From contig CAWAPE010000004.1 of NCBI GenBank assembly GCA_963783855.1, positions 186,001 through 250,000 on the forward strand: a stretch of DNA of 64,000 nucleotides, read 5' to 3'. The stretch comes from JAKAGZ01 sp963783855 (GTDB lineage Bacteria > Bacteroidota > Ignavibacteria > Ignavibacteriales > Ignavibacteriaceae). The number at the start of each line of letters is the position of its first letter. Position 1 is the stretch's first letter. Positions 45,524 through 54,934 of this stretch are shown here, in pieces. The notes below the pieces were generated by a model. The model was not told the origin of the DNA, ran no database searches, and saw only the letters and a list, made by a program, of their open reading frames with translations. The translations under genes and the position numbers were made by a program.

Positions 45524-46497
45524 CTTTGAGACAGGCCCAGGTTGATTAAATCGTGTAAATGAATGATGCCAACCGGTTTTTTAGAATCATCGATAATTAC
45601 GAGCGAAGTAATTTTATAGTTTTCCATCTGCTGAAGAGCGAATGAAGCTAGATATTCCGGTTTCATGACTTTCGGATCTTTTGACATGATATCTTTAGCC
45701 CGCAGATTTTTAATATCCAGTGTTTTTTCAAGCAGCCTTCTTAAATCACCGTCAGTCACAACGCCCGTAAGATGTCCATTTGAATCAAGAACACAGGTAG
45801 CGCCCAATCTTTTTGAAGTTATTTCAAGTATCACGTCCTTAATTGAATAATCCTCTTTGACAATCGGTATATGTTCACCCTTTGTCATTATTTCCTTTAT
45901 CTCCAGCGACAATCTTTTTCCAAGGCTACCACCGGGATGAAGCAACGCGAAATCTTCAGCAGTAAATCCTTTTTTCTTCAGTAAAGAAACTGATAAAGCA
46001 TCACCAAGCGCAAGCGTGGCAGTAGTAGAAGCAGTTGGTGCGAGGTCGTGTGGACAAGCTTCTTCCTTAACCTCGATGCTTAAAAATAAATCGCTTTCTT
46101 TTACAAGTTTTGAATTTTTAACCCCGGCCATAGCAATCAGTGTAACATTTAATCTTTTCAGCATTGGCAAAAGGTTTAGAATTTCTTCAGTCTCACCGCT
46201 TTTAGAAATCAGGATTACAACATCTTCTTTTCTTACCATCCCAAGATCACCATGCAGTGCATCCGTTGGGTGAAGAAAAATAGCAGCTGTGCCGGTTGAA
46301 TTTAAGGTTGCCACTATTTTACGGGCAATTAATCCCGATTTACCCATTCCGCTTAAAACTACGCGGCCTTTTGCCTGGCAAATAACATTAACTGCTTTTA
46401 CAAAATCACTTCCAATGTTTTCAATAAGCCCGGCCACTGCTTCGGCTTCAATTTTAAGAACTTCTTTTGCCGATTTAATAATTTCTTCACTACTCAA
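45520..46497 (-). CDS. kdsD: Arabinose-5-phosphate isomerase (KpsF/GutQ/KdsD)
   Basis: 325 residues. A SIS sugar-isomerase domain (about 35-165) with SGMGKSGLIARK and STGTAAIFLHPTDALHGDLG, then two CBS domains (about 205-325). It makes arabinose 5-phosphate for Kdo. Overlaps its neighbours by four bases on both sides. Confidence 0.95.
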   Translation of the reverse strand: MSSEEIIKSAKEVLKIEAEAVAGLIENIGSDFVKAVNVICQAKGRVVLSGMGKSGLIARKIVATLNSTGTAAIFLHPTDALHGDLGMVRKEDVVILISKSGETEEILNLLPMLKRLNVTLIAMAGVKNSKLVKESDLFLSIEVKEEACPHDLAPTASTTATLALGDALSVSLLKKKGFTAEDFALLHPGGSLGKRLSLEIKEIMTKGEHIPIVKEDYSIKDVILEITSKRLGATCVLDSNGHLTGVVTDGDLRRLLEKTLDIKNLRAKDIMSKDPKVMKPEYLASFALQQMENYKITSLVIIDDSKKPVGIIHLHDLINLGLSQR

Positions 46498-47246
46498 GAT
46501 TTACCTCTTTTCATAAAACTTAAAAATCCTTTTTTCTCAGGTTTAGTTTTCTTCTTCGTAAAATAATTCAGATCGATTTTAAAACGCCTTATATACTTGT
46601 TGTATGTTACCAACGCTGATACCAGGTCTTCATCAGTATATTCTTCCAGGTTTTGAAAAAACAAACCCGGATTCAATGCAATTTTAGAATTTCTAATATC
46701 TTTGACCATCATAAGCTGGTTGTAAAAATTGCTGACGGGAATTAAGTGGTTCACACCGCTTTTCAGATCGTGCAGCCATATTTTTTTATGCTCAGGTGCA
46801 ATTGCCAGCTTATACATATCCGGAATAACAACTATTTCTCTTACGAACGATTTATCTTTCGGCGCCTTATCACCCGGTTTCCATTCAGAATAATTCCATT
46901 TTGAAATTACCGTGAAACCATCTTCTATTTTAGACGAATTTGAAGTTGTAATATCAAATTCAATTTCGTCGTCAAATTCCTCGTGAATTAAAATATCTAT
47001 CTCAGTCTCTTTGCAAATAAGCGTTCCACAGGCAAATACAGGATTTGAGGGAACGGACAAATCCGGTTTATTTCCTTCTTTGCCAAGCAATAAATTTTTC
47101 CGGTCAAATCTTCCCTGTCCAATAACCAGTAATGAATCAATCTTGTCCCGGTAATAATTGTAACCGCTTTTATTTTCCGGGAGAACAGAGAACAAAATTG
47201 TTTTTTCTTTCTCAGTAAGTTTTCTCGGAAATTCATTCATCATCAA
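46494..47246 (-). CDS. Conserved-context hypothetical protein inside the Kdo/Lpt operon
   Basis: 250 residues, not recognised. It starts MMMNEFPRKLTEKEKTILF; a middle part has FACGTLICKETEIDILIHEEFDDEIEFDI; the end is basic (FTKKKTKPEKK, FMKRGKS). No signal peptide, membrane segment or HAD phosphatase motif is seen, so it is not an obvious KdsC. It is locked between kdsA (adjacent bases) and kdsD (four-base overlap), so it is certainly translated with Kdo synthesis and may act on that pathway. A second ATG a few bases on is possible as start. Confidence 0.72.
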   Translation of the reverse strand: MMMNEFPRKLTEKEKTILFSVLPENKSGYNYYRDKIDSLLVIGQGRFDRKNLLLGKEGNKPDLSVPSNPVFACGTLICKETEIDILIHEEFDDEIEFDITTSNSSKIEDGFTVISKWNYSEWKPGDKAPKDKSFVREIVVIPDMYKLAIAPEHKKIWLHDLKSGVNHLIPVSNFYNQLMMVKDIRNSKIALNPGLFFQNLEEYTDEDLVSALVTYNKYIRRFKIDLNYFTKKKTKPEKKGFLSFMKRGKS

Positions 47247-48059
47247 TTAGTATTTTTTTATCAGTTGATCTATTTCTTTTATCTGAATCAGCAGTTCCTT
47301 TAATTCACTCAATGGAAGCTGGCTTTCTGCATCACTTTTTGCATTTTTAGGATCCGGATGTACTTCCAGAAATAGAATATCTATTCCCACTGCTGCGGCA
47401 GCGCGTGCAAGTGGCTTTATGAATTTCGGCTGACCTCCGCTTTCGTCTCCACGGCTCGGAATCTGTACAGAATGTGTCGCATCCATTACAACCGGGTAAC
47501 CGAGCTCTTTCATAATAATTAAAGAACGCATATCAACCACAAGATTGTGATATCCGAAAGTTGTTCCTCTCTCAGTTAACAAAATATTTTTATTCCCGGT
47601 AGATGCAACTTTATCCGCAGCGTGTTTCATATCTTCCGGTGCGAGAAACTGTCCTTTTTTAATATTTACAATTTTGCCGGTTTCCCCAGCCGCCACGAGT
47701 AAATCAGTTTGCCTGCACAGAAATGCCGGTATCTGCAAAACATCAACAACCTCTGCAGCGTTTTTTACTTCTTCAGCAGTGTGAACGTCAGTTAGTACCG
47801 GCAGATCAAACTCCTTTTTCACTTTTCCCAGAATCGACAAGGCTTCTTTATCGCCAATCCCTTTAAAAGATTTTCCGCTCGTTCTGTTTGCTTTTTTATA
47901 GCTTGCCTTAAAAATAAACGGGATTTCCAATTCTTCCGTAATTTTTTTTATTTCACCCGCAGTGTGAATTATCATTTTTTCGTCTTCCACTACACAGGGC
48001 CCTGCAATTAACGCAAAGGGGCTATTTTCACCGATTTGATAATTTTTAATTTTTACCAT
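47247..48059 (-). CDS. kdsA: 3-deoxy-8-phosphooctulonate synthase
   Basis: 270 residues, full length. Words: AGPCVVEDE, FKASYKKANRTSGKSFKG, LTDVHTAEE, LTERGTTFGYHNLVVDMR, DATHSVQIPS, LEVHPDPKNAKSDAESQLPL. It joins arabinose 5-phosphate and phosphoenolpyruvate to Kdo 8-phosphate. The first gene of the kdsA - unknown - kdsD - lptC - lptA - lptB run. Upstream is 265 bases of AT-rich DNA shared with a divergent gene. Confidence 0.96.
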   Translation of the reverse strand: MVKIKNYQIGENSPFALIAGPCVVEDEKMIIHTAGEIKKITEELEIPFIFKASYKKANRTSGKSFKGIGDKEALSILGKVKKEFDLPVLTDVHTAEEVKNAAEVVDVLQIPAFLCRQTDLLVAAGETGKIVNIKKGQFLAPEDMKHAADKVASTGNKNILLTERGTTFGYHNLVVDMRSLIIMKELGYPVVMDATHSVQIPSRGDESGGQPKFIKPLARAAAAVGIDILFLEVHPDPKNAKSDAESQLPLSELKELLIQIKEIDQLIKKY

Positions 48060-48324
48060 TTATTTTAATTTTCTAATGATTAATACGTTTTTAAAATTTA
48101 CATTATTAGTTAAAATTAAGGAATACCACTTTAATAATTATGATAAATGGTTTTAAGTAATTATTCTTAAGGCATATTTTACTTTTGATACTTAAAACTG
48201 CATTTCTTTAATCTAATTATGCATTAAATATAAAGAAATCATAATATTTATTGAACTTTATTTTATTTTAGATTCGTTTTTAGCCTGAATAGATAAATAC
48301 CTTTAATAAAAACAAAGCCATTTT

Positions 48325-50823
48325 ATGATAAAACACAGATTTCCAGCCCAAATTTTATTTTTAATATTACTCCTGCTAATTCCAATTTCGGAAATAATTT
48401 CACAACCCAAGCCCGTTAAAAACGCTGCAGAGATTAAATTAGCTCTTGAAAAACTAAATGTTCTGGGCAGTGTTTTATACATTGCTGCTCACCCAGACGA
48501 TGAAAATACAGCGTTTCTGGCTTATTGCACATCAGGGAAATTATTCAGGACAGGGTATCTTGCTCTGACTCGTGGAGACGGTGGACAAAATCTTTTAGGA
48601 AGTGAGCAGGGCGAAGAGTTGAGCGTCATCAGAACACAGGAACTTTTGGCCGCCAGAAGAACCGACGGTGCTGAACAGTTTTTCAGCAGGGCAATCGATT
48701 TTGGATATTCTAAAAATTCTGAAGAAACTCTTAACATCTGGAACAGACAAAAAATTCTTTCTGATGTGGTATGGATTATAAGGAAATTCAGACCCGATAT
48801 TATAGTTTTACGTTTCCCGGGTGATGGGTCCGGAGGGCACGGAAATCATACTGCCTCTGCAATACTGGCAAAAGAAGCTTTTAAAATTTCAAATGATCCA
48901 AATGTTTTTCCTGAACAATTGAAATATGTAAAACCATGGCAGCCTAAGCGACTATTCTGGAATGCCTGGACCTGGCGTAATGCTAAAATACCTGCCAACG
49001 CTATAAGCATAGATCTCGGCGGTTACAACTCTCTGCTCGGGAAATCATATACAGAAATTGCTGCTAAAAGCAGAAGCATGCATAAAAGTCAGGGCTTCGG
49101 TTCTTCCGGTCGGCGGGGTGAAAGTATTAATTATTTTGTACAGTACAATGGTACCCCGGCAAAGGATGATCTTTTTGATGACATAAACACTAGCTGGTCA
49201 AGAATTCCGGGTGGTGAAAAAATCAGTAAACTTTTGAGTGATGCAGATAAGAAATTCGATCCTGAAAAACCGGCAAAAATAATCCCGGTACTTTTAAATG
49301 CTCTTTCTGAGATGAAAAAATTAAAAGAAGGCTACTGGATTAAACAAAAAGAGAAAGAATTACTTGATGTGATTCGTTCGGCTTCCGGTTTATGGCTGGA
49401 AGCAATTGCCTCAGATTATTCATCTGTGCCGGGTGGATCGGTTAAAATTAAAGCGGGAGTTGTCAATAGATCAGATTACCCGGTAGAATTAAAAAAAATT
49501 GAATTTGAGTACGGAGAAAATATATCTAAGAACACTCCACTAAAGTTTAATAAATTTATAAATATAGAATCCGCTGTAACACTTCCTAAAAATATTGATT
49601 ATACGCAGCCATACTGGTTAAAAAATGAACACGGCAAAGGGACCTATAATGTAAAAAAACAGAGCCTTATTGGTAAACCTGATAATGATTCTCCTCTGAA
49701 TGTAAAATTCATTCTAAAATTTGGTGATAATGACCTCACATATAATATCCCTGTAATTTACAGGTGGACAGATCCTGTAACAGGCGAAAATTACAGGCCT
49801 TTTGAAATTCGCCCGGCCTTATCAATAAACATAGAAAATAAAGTTTACGTTTTCCCGGACGATAAAGAGAAAGAAATTAAAATAACTTTAAAGAGTAACG
49901 CAAATAATGTAACAGGCAAGTTAAAATTCAATCTTGCAAGTGAATGGAATATTGAACCTTCAGAAATACCGTTTAGTCTTATCAATAAAAATGATGAACA
50001 GCAATTTTTGATAAAAATTAAGCCTCCGCTTAAAAGTTCGGACGTAAAATTATCGGCTTACGCTGAGACAAATTATGGCACTGTTAACAAAAGCATTGAG
50101 ACAATTGATTATCAGCATATCCCGATTCAGACTTTATTTCCACCGGCAGAAACAAAACTAATCCGTCTTGATATTAATAAGGTGATATCAAATGTTGGTT
50201 ATATTATGGGTGCGGGCGATGTAATACCGGGAGAATTAAAAGAACTCGGATACAATGTGCATTTGTTAAGTGATGATGAATTAGACAATGCTGACCTGTC
50301 AAAATACGATGCAATTGTTGCTGGTGTAAGGGCATATAATACAAGAAAACGGCTGGCAGTCGATCAGAAAAAATTGATGGAATATGTGAAAAATGGCGGT
50401 ACTTATTTTGTTCAGTACAATAAAAGTTTTAATCTTGTCACGGATGATATTGGCCCGTATCTTCTTGAACTTTCACACGATAGGGTAACTGTAGAAGAAG
50501 CTCCGGTTGAATTTATAGACAGGAATAGCCCTCTCTTAAATTTTCCAAATAAAATTTCTAAAAATGATTTTGAAGGGTGGATACAGGAAAGAGGATTATA
50601 TTTTGCTGATAAATGGGATCCAAAATATAAGACAGTAATTTCCTCCCATGATCCGGGAGAAATGCCATTAAAAGGTGGACTTCTATACACAAATTACGGG
50701 AAAGGGCTTTTTATTTATTCTGGTTATTCCTGGTTCCGCCAGCTTCCCGCCGGTGTACCGGGTGCTTTCAGAATTTTCATAAATCTGATTTCCGCCGGTA
50801 AGAAATCAACACCTGCAAACTAA
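48325..50823 (+). CDS. Secreted PIG-L deacetylase family protein with C-terminal amidotransferase-like domain
   Basis: 832 residues with a signal peptide (to about 26, EIISQ). The PIG-L/LmbE zinc-hydrolase domain (about 45-300) has AAHPDDE (about 54-60), TRGDGGQNLLG and HGNHTA (about 172). The middle (about 345-600) is beta-rich, with NPCBM/NEW3-like strands. The end (about 610-825) looks like a ThuA/glutamine-amidotransferase-like fold (DAIVAGVRAYNTRKRLA). It probably removes acyl groups from amino sugars outside the cell. Followed at once by a small membrane peptide and a symporter, which suggests sugar or sugar-derivative uptake. Confidence 0.88.
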   Translation: MIKHRFPAQILFLILLLLIPISEIISQPKPVKNAAEIKLALEKLNVLGSVLYIAAHPDDENTAFLAYCTSGKLFRTGYLALTRGDGGQNLLGSEQGEELSVIRTQELLAARRTDGAEQFFSRAIDFGYSKNSEETLNIWNRQKILSDVVWIIRKFRPDIIVLRFPGDGSGGHGNHTASAILAKEAFKISNDPNVFPEQLKYVKPWQPKRLFWNAWTWRNAKIPANAISIDLGGYNSLLGKSYTEIAAKSRSMHKSQGFGSSGRRGESINYFVQYNGTPAKDDLFDDINTSWSRIPGGEKISKLLSDADKKFDPEKPAKIIPVLLNALSEMKKLKEGYWIKQKEKELLDVIRSASGLWLEAIASDYSSVPGGSVKIKAGVVNRSDYPVELKKIEFEYGENISKNTPLKFNKFINIESAVTLPKNIDYTQPYWLKNEHGKGTYNVKKQSLIGKPDNDSPLNVKFILKFGDNDLTYNIPVIYRWTDPVTGENYRPFEIRPALSINIENKVYVFPDDKEKEIKITLKSNANNVTGKLKFNLASEWNIEPSEIPFSLINKNDEQQFLIKIKPPLKSSDVKLSAYAETNYGTVNKSIETIDYQHIPIQTLFPPAETKLIRLDINKVISNVGYIMGAGDVIPGELKELGYNVHLLSDDELDNADLSKYDAIVAGVRAYNTRKRLAVDQKKLMEYVKNGGTYFVQYNKSFNLVTDDIGPYLLELSHDRVTVEEAPVEFIDRNSPLLNFPNKISKNDFEGWIQERGLYFADKWDPKYKTVISSHDPGEMPLKGGLLYTNYGKGLFIYSGYSWFRQLPAGVPGAFRIFINLISAGKKSTPAN

Positions 50824-50834
50824 CAAAGGATAAA

Positions 50835-50972
50835 GTGGAAGAAACTAAAAAGAAAAATATTTCGGAAGATCCTCCGCTATTCAAAAAATGGCGTAGCTGG
50901 TATATTCTTGTCCTGGCAAATCTCGTCGGACTGATAATCCTTTTTTATTTATTTACAAAAATATTTGAATGA
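50835..50972 (+). CDS. 45-residue single-pass membrane peptide before the SSS symporter
   Basis: GTG start (50835) with AAAGGA eight bases upstream; reads MEETKKKNISEDPPLFKKW, then one membrane helix YILVLANLVGLIILFYLF, and ends FTKIFE. Its stop overlaps the symporter ATG in ATGA (50969-50972), so it is translationally coupled to it. Charged N-terminus, so probably N-in with a cytoplasmic tail. Several SSS transporters have small partner subunits; I cannot assign this one to a named family. Clearly a real gene from context, despite its length. Confidence 0.8.
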   Translation: MEETKKKNISEDPPLFKKWRSWYILVLANLVGLIILFYLFTKIFE

Positions 50973-52663
50973 AAAATCTAGACTGGATTGTATTAATCGG
51001 ATCATTATTGCTGATTGTACTCTACGGCTTATGGAAAAGCCGCGGCAGTAAAGATATGAAAGGATATCTCCTTTCCAATAATGATATGAAATGGTATACA
51101 ATTGCCTTTTCTATTATGGCAACTCAGGCTAGCGCCATTACATTTCTTTCAACTCCCGGGCAAGCTTATGTTGACGGAATGAGATTTGTCCAATTTTATC
51201 TCGGACTTCCTGTCGCAATGGTAATTCTTTCCATTACAGCCGTACCTCTTTATCACAAACTAAAAGTTTACACGGCATATGAATACCTCGAGAGCAAATT
51301 TGATCTTAAGACACGGGCACTTGCTGCATTTCTTTTTCTCATACAGAGAGGACTTGCCGCGGGACTTACTATTTATGCCCCTTCAATAATTTTGTCCATA
51401 TTACTTGGATGGAATATTTATATCACTAACCTTGTGATTGGAGGAGTCGTAATAATATATACAACTACCGGTGGTTCAAAAGCCGTGGGTTGGACACAGT
51501 TTCACCAGATGATAATTATCACGATCGGAATGTTTGCCGCATTTTATATGATAATTCACCTGCTTCCCGATAATGTTTCATTTCTCGATTCCGTAAAAGT
51601 TGCCGGCAAACTTGGTAGATTAAACGCGATTGATTTTTCTTTTGATCTGAATAACAGGTATAGTTTCTGGTCCGGTATTATAGGCGGATTATTTTTGCAG
51701 TTATCATATTTCGGAACTGACCAGTCCCAGGTGCAGCGATATTTAACTGGAGAATCAGTAAAACAAAGCAGACTGGGTTTACTTTTTAACGGGATAGTAA
51801 AAATACCGATGCAGTTCAGCATATTATTTATCGGTGCTATGCTATTTGTTTTTTATCAATTTGTTGCTCCCCCGCTCTTTTTTAATCCTGTTGAAACTGC
51901 AAAGGTTAAAAGCGGCGTTCACGCTGAAGCCTATAACAATTTAGAATCTGATTATAACCGGGTTTTTAAGCAAAAGAAAGAAAAACTGAATGACCTTGTA
52001 GCATCAATTCATAACGATGATGAAGCAAAGACCAATGAGATACAGGATGATATTTTCAAAGACAATAATCGGATCAAAGAATTAAGAACTCAGGCAGCGG
52101 ATGTTATTTCTCAAAATGACCCGGCCTCCGATACCAACGATACAAATTACATTTTCCTTACTTTTGTTCTCACCTATCTTCCTGCCGGACTGGTGGGGCT
52201 GGTCCTTGCAGCAATTCTGGCAGCTTCCATGTCTTCCACTTCTTCGGAAATAAATGCGCTTGCTTCCACAACAATTGTGGATATATATAAACGAATGATA
52301 AATAAAAATGCAGAAGATAAACACTATTTGTGGGTTACAAAAACAGCAACGGTCTTCTGGGGAATATTTGCGATATTATTCGCCGATTTTGCAAATAGAT
52401 TAGGTTCATTAATTGAAGCTGTAAATATTCTTGGTTCCCTTTTTTATGGAACTATTCTTGGAATATTCCTCCTGGCTTTTTATTTCAAAAAAATAAATGC
52501 CACACCAACCTTTCTTTCAGCTATAATAGCAGAGATTATTGTGTTTCTTTGTTTCGCATTCACTAATATTTCTTATTTATGGTACAATGTAATAGGCTGC
52601 CTCCTGGTTATAATTCTGTCTCACTTTCTTAATTCATTTTTTAAGGAAGAGAAATTGGCATAA
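50969..52663 (+). CDS. Sodium:solute symporter (SSS family)
   Basis: 564 residues with about 13 membrane helices. SSS words: FSIMATQASAITFLSTPGQAYVDG, YEYLESKFDLKTRALAAFLFL, GGSKAVGWT, FGTDQSQVQRYLTG, SSTSSEINALAST. A charged loop of about 70 residues (about 310-380) is inserted between helices, with coiled-coil-like stretches. It uses the sodium gradient to import a solute, probably a sugar or organic acid. Cotranslated with the small membrane peptide and downstream of the PIG-L protein. Confidence 0.93.
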   Translation: MKNLDWIVLIGSLLLIVLYGLWKSRGSKDMKGYLLSNNDMKWYTIAFSIMATQASAITFLSTPGQAYVDGMRFVQFYLGLPVAMVILSITAVPLYHKLKVYTAYEYLESKFDLKTRALAAFLFLIQRGLAAGLTIYAPSIILSILLGWNIYITNLVIGGVVIIYTTTGGSKAVGWTQFHQMIIITIGMFAAFYMIIHLLPDNVSFLDSVKVAGKLGRLNAIDFSFDLNNRYSFWSGIIGGLFLQLSYFGTDQSQVQRYLTGESVKQSRLGLLFNGIVKIPMQFSILFIGAMLFVFYQFVAPPLFFNPVETAKVKSGVHAEAYNNLESDYNRVFKQKKEKLNDLVASIHNDDEAKTNEIQDDIFKDNNRIKELRTQAADVISQNDPASDTNDTNYIFLTFVLTYLPAGLVGLVLAAILAASMSSTSSEINALASTTIVDIYKRMINKNAEDKHYLWVTKTATVFWGIFAILFADFANRLGSLIEAVNILGSLFYGTILGIFLLAFYFKKINATPTFLSAIIAEIIVFLCFAFTNISYLWYNVIGCLLVIILSHFLNSFFKEEKLA

Positions 52664-52742
52664 TTGAAAACTAGTGACTTCTCTTAAATAATTTTAATTA
52701 TTATCTTCATACAGATATTTTTTTCACTTTAATTATGAAATA

Positions 52743-53318
52743 GTGGAACCTGACAGAAAGACACAAATATTAAAAACTGCGATTAAAAGATTTGCAAGAC
52801 ACGGTTTGCACAAAACCACCCTTGATGAGATAGCACGCGACCTCAGAATCGGTAAAGCCACTCTCTACCATTATTTTGAATCCAAAGATGCGTTGTTTTT
52901 TGCCACACTTGAATATGACTCCAATTTAATCTTGGAAGAGATAAGAACTATCTTTAATCATGATGAGCTGTCTTTAAAAGAAAAATTCACCGAATATTTT
53001 GTTTATAAAGAAAATATTTTCGAAGGATATAAATTGATTTATGACCTGGTTACGATGTTGTTAAGCGAGGAAGGGCTTGAAAGAGAGATTAATGTTCTGA
53101 CGAATTTGCTTAAAGGTGAAGAGAATATTTTGAAGAAAGCGCTATCAAAGACTTATTCAAATAAAGAGACAAAAATGAACCCACAACTTCCGGCATTTTT
53201 TGTGCACGCAAGCTGGGGAATTTTATTCAGTGGAAGGCTAAACTTTATAACTAATCCGGAGAAACCGCTACCGACAAAAGATTTCTTTTTAAGAAGCTTC
53301 GAAAATTTTCTTAAATAA
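52743..53318 (+). CDS. TetR/AcrR family transcriptional regulator
   Basis: 191 residues. N-terminal helix-turn-helix (about 10-55): ILKTAIKRFARHG, TTLDEIARDLRIGKATLYHYFESKDALF. C-terminal ligand domain is diverged. GTG start at 52743. 80 bases after the symporter; it may control that locus or be unrelated. The ligand is unknown. Confidence 0.92.
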   Translation: MEPDRKTQILKTAIKRFARHGLHKTTLDEIARDLRIGKATLYHYFESKDALFFATLEYDSNLILEEIRTIFNHDELSLKEKFTEYFVYKENIFEGYKLIYDLVTMLLSEEGLEREINVLTNLLKGEENILKKALSKTYSNKETKMNPQLPAFFVHASWGILFSGRLNFITNPEKPLPTKDFFLRSFENFLK

Positions 53319-53332
53319 TTATTTTAATTCCC

Positions 53333-54037
53333 CTAGTTTTCTGTCTCCGCATCATCGTCATTATCATCGTCTAACATTATTTTTTCGTATTTATGTTTTA
53401 TGAGCTGCGCTTCTACGATAAAATAAACGTCTTCTGCAATATTTGTTGCGTGGTCACCCATTCTTTCCATTTGTCTTGAAGTAACGAGCAATGAAACTGC
53501 TTCTTCAATAACAGCAGGATCGGCTTTCATAAGTTCTATCAATATTTTATGATTTTCACTGTTTAGTTCATCAAGTATGTCATCTGTTTTTAGAACTTTC
53601 TGAGCTAATTTTGCATCGTTTTCTATAAATGCATCTATAGAATCTTTGACCATTTCTTTAGCAACTTTTGCCATTTCAGAAAATTTTGTTTTATCAATAA
53701 ATGAAGGTTTCTTTTTCAAGATTAAAAAAGCTTCCGCAATATTAACAGCTATGTCACCAATTCTCTCAAGATTATTGTTTATTGTGAGCGAAGACATTAT
53801 AAGCCTGAGATCCATTGCAACAGGCTGATTCAGTGCAAAAATTTTCTGGCAGACTTTTTCGATTTTTACATCGTACTTATCTACTTTTTTATCCCTGTCC
53901 ACAACTACTTGTGCAAGGTCAGCATCTTCTTCTTCCATTGCCTTTATAGCAAAATCAACCTGTTCATCCACAAGGCTACACATTTTGATGAGCCTTGTTT
54001 TTAACTTTTCAATTTGTATATCAAATAATCTTTCCAT
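53333..54037 (-). CDS. phoU: Phosphate-signalling regulator PhoU
   Basis: 234 residues. Two three-helix bundles, with the metal-binding words ERIGDIAVNIAE and ERMGDHATNIAED. It links phosphate transport to PhoR signalling. The acidic tail (MLDDDNDDDAETEN) is unusual but not informative. 25 bases after pstB on the same strand. Confidence 0.95.
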   Translation of the reverse strand: MERLFDIQIEKLKTRLIKMCSLVDEQVDFAIKAMEEEDADLAQVVVDRDKKVDKYDVKIEKVCQKIFALNQPVAMDLRLIMSSLTINNNLERIGDIAVNIAEAFLILKKKPSFIDKTKFSEMAKVAKEMVKDSIDAFIENDAKLAQKVLKTDDILDELNSENHKILIELMKADPAVIEEAVSLLVTSRQMERMGDHATNIAEDVYFIVEAQLIKHKYEKIMLDDDNDDDAETEN

Positions 54038-54062
54038 TAAGTCCTCTTAATGTTTTACATTT

Positions 54063-54830
54063 TTAACCGAATCTGCCGGTTACATAATCTTCAGTCTGTT
54101 TTATTTTTGGCTTAGTAAATATTTTTTTAGTTTTATCAAATTCTATTAGTTCGCCAAGATAAAAGAAAGCAGTTAAATCACTAACTCTGGCAGCCTGCTG
54201 CATATTATGAGTTACAATTACAATGGTATATTGTTTTTTCAAATCGTGTATCAATTCTTCAATTTTTGCAGTTGAAATCGGGTCCAGTGCGCTTGCAGGT
54301 TCATCCATTAAAACAATTTCCGGCTCTACGGCAAGGGTTCGGGCAATGCAAAGCCTTTGCTGCTGTCCTCCTGATAGTCCCAATCCAGGTTCGTGAAGCC
54401 TGTCTTTTACTTCATCCCAAAGTGCTGCCTGGTTCAAAGATTTTTCAACGATCTCATCCTGTTTTTTCCTGTTTCTTATGCCATTAAGTCTTGTACCATA
54501 AATAACATTATCATAAGTACTCATTGGAAACAGGTTTGGTTTTTGAAAAACCATTCCTACTCTTCTTCTAAGATCAACCACATCAAGTTTTTTATCGTAA
54601 ATATCCTGATTATCCACATAAACTTTACCTGTAATTTTAACTTTATCAATCAGGTCGTTCATCCTGTTAAGTGTTCTCAAAAAAGTTGACTTACCACAAC
54701 CGGACGGGCCAATAAGTGCAGTAACTTTTTGAGATGGAACTTCAAGACTTATATTATTTAACGCCTGCTTGGGCCCATAAAACAAGCTAAGGTTTTCAGT
54801 CTTTATTTTACAATCTTTAATTTCTTTCAT
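54063..54830 (-). CDS. pstB: Phosphate ABC transporter ATPase PstB
   Basis: 255 residues. Walker A GPSGCGKST, PstB words LNRMNDLIDKVKITGKVY and FQKPNLFPMSTYDNVIYG, signature LSGGQQQR, Walker B VLMDEPASALDP. No pstS, pstC or pstA is in the window. It forms a likely unit with phoU and lies 104 bases after the phnDCE genes. Confidence 0.95.
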   Translation of the reverse strand: MKEIKDCKIKTENLSLFYGPKQALNNISLEVPSQKVTALIGPSGCGKSTFLRTLNRMNDLIDKVKITGKVYVDNQDIYDKKLDVVDLRRRVGMVFQKPNLFPMSTYDNVIYGTRLNGIRNRKKQDEIVEKSLNQAALWDEVKDRLHEPGLGLSGGQQQRLCIARTLAVEPEIVLMDEPASALDPISTAKIEELIHDLKKQYTIVIVTHNMQQAARVSDLTAFFYLGELIEFDKTKKIFTKPKIKQTEDYVTGRFG

Positions 54831-54934
54831 TAATCCAAAATTAGAAGAAAGAGCATATCAATCAATATTACCTGATAAATATACAACTTACAGGATGTGA
54901 TTTTAATACTGGTAGATTAAATTTGTGTTAATTT

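Noticed and set aside
46494..47246. Unknown operon protein as KdsC
   Set aside because: No HAD phosphatase motif (DxDxT/V near the N-terminus) is present.
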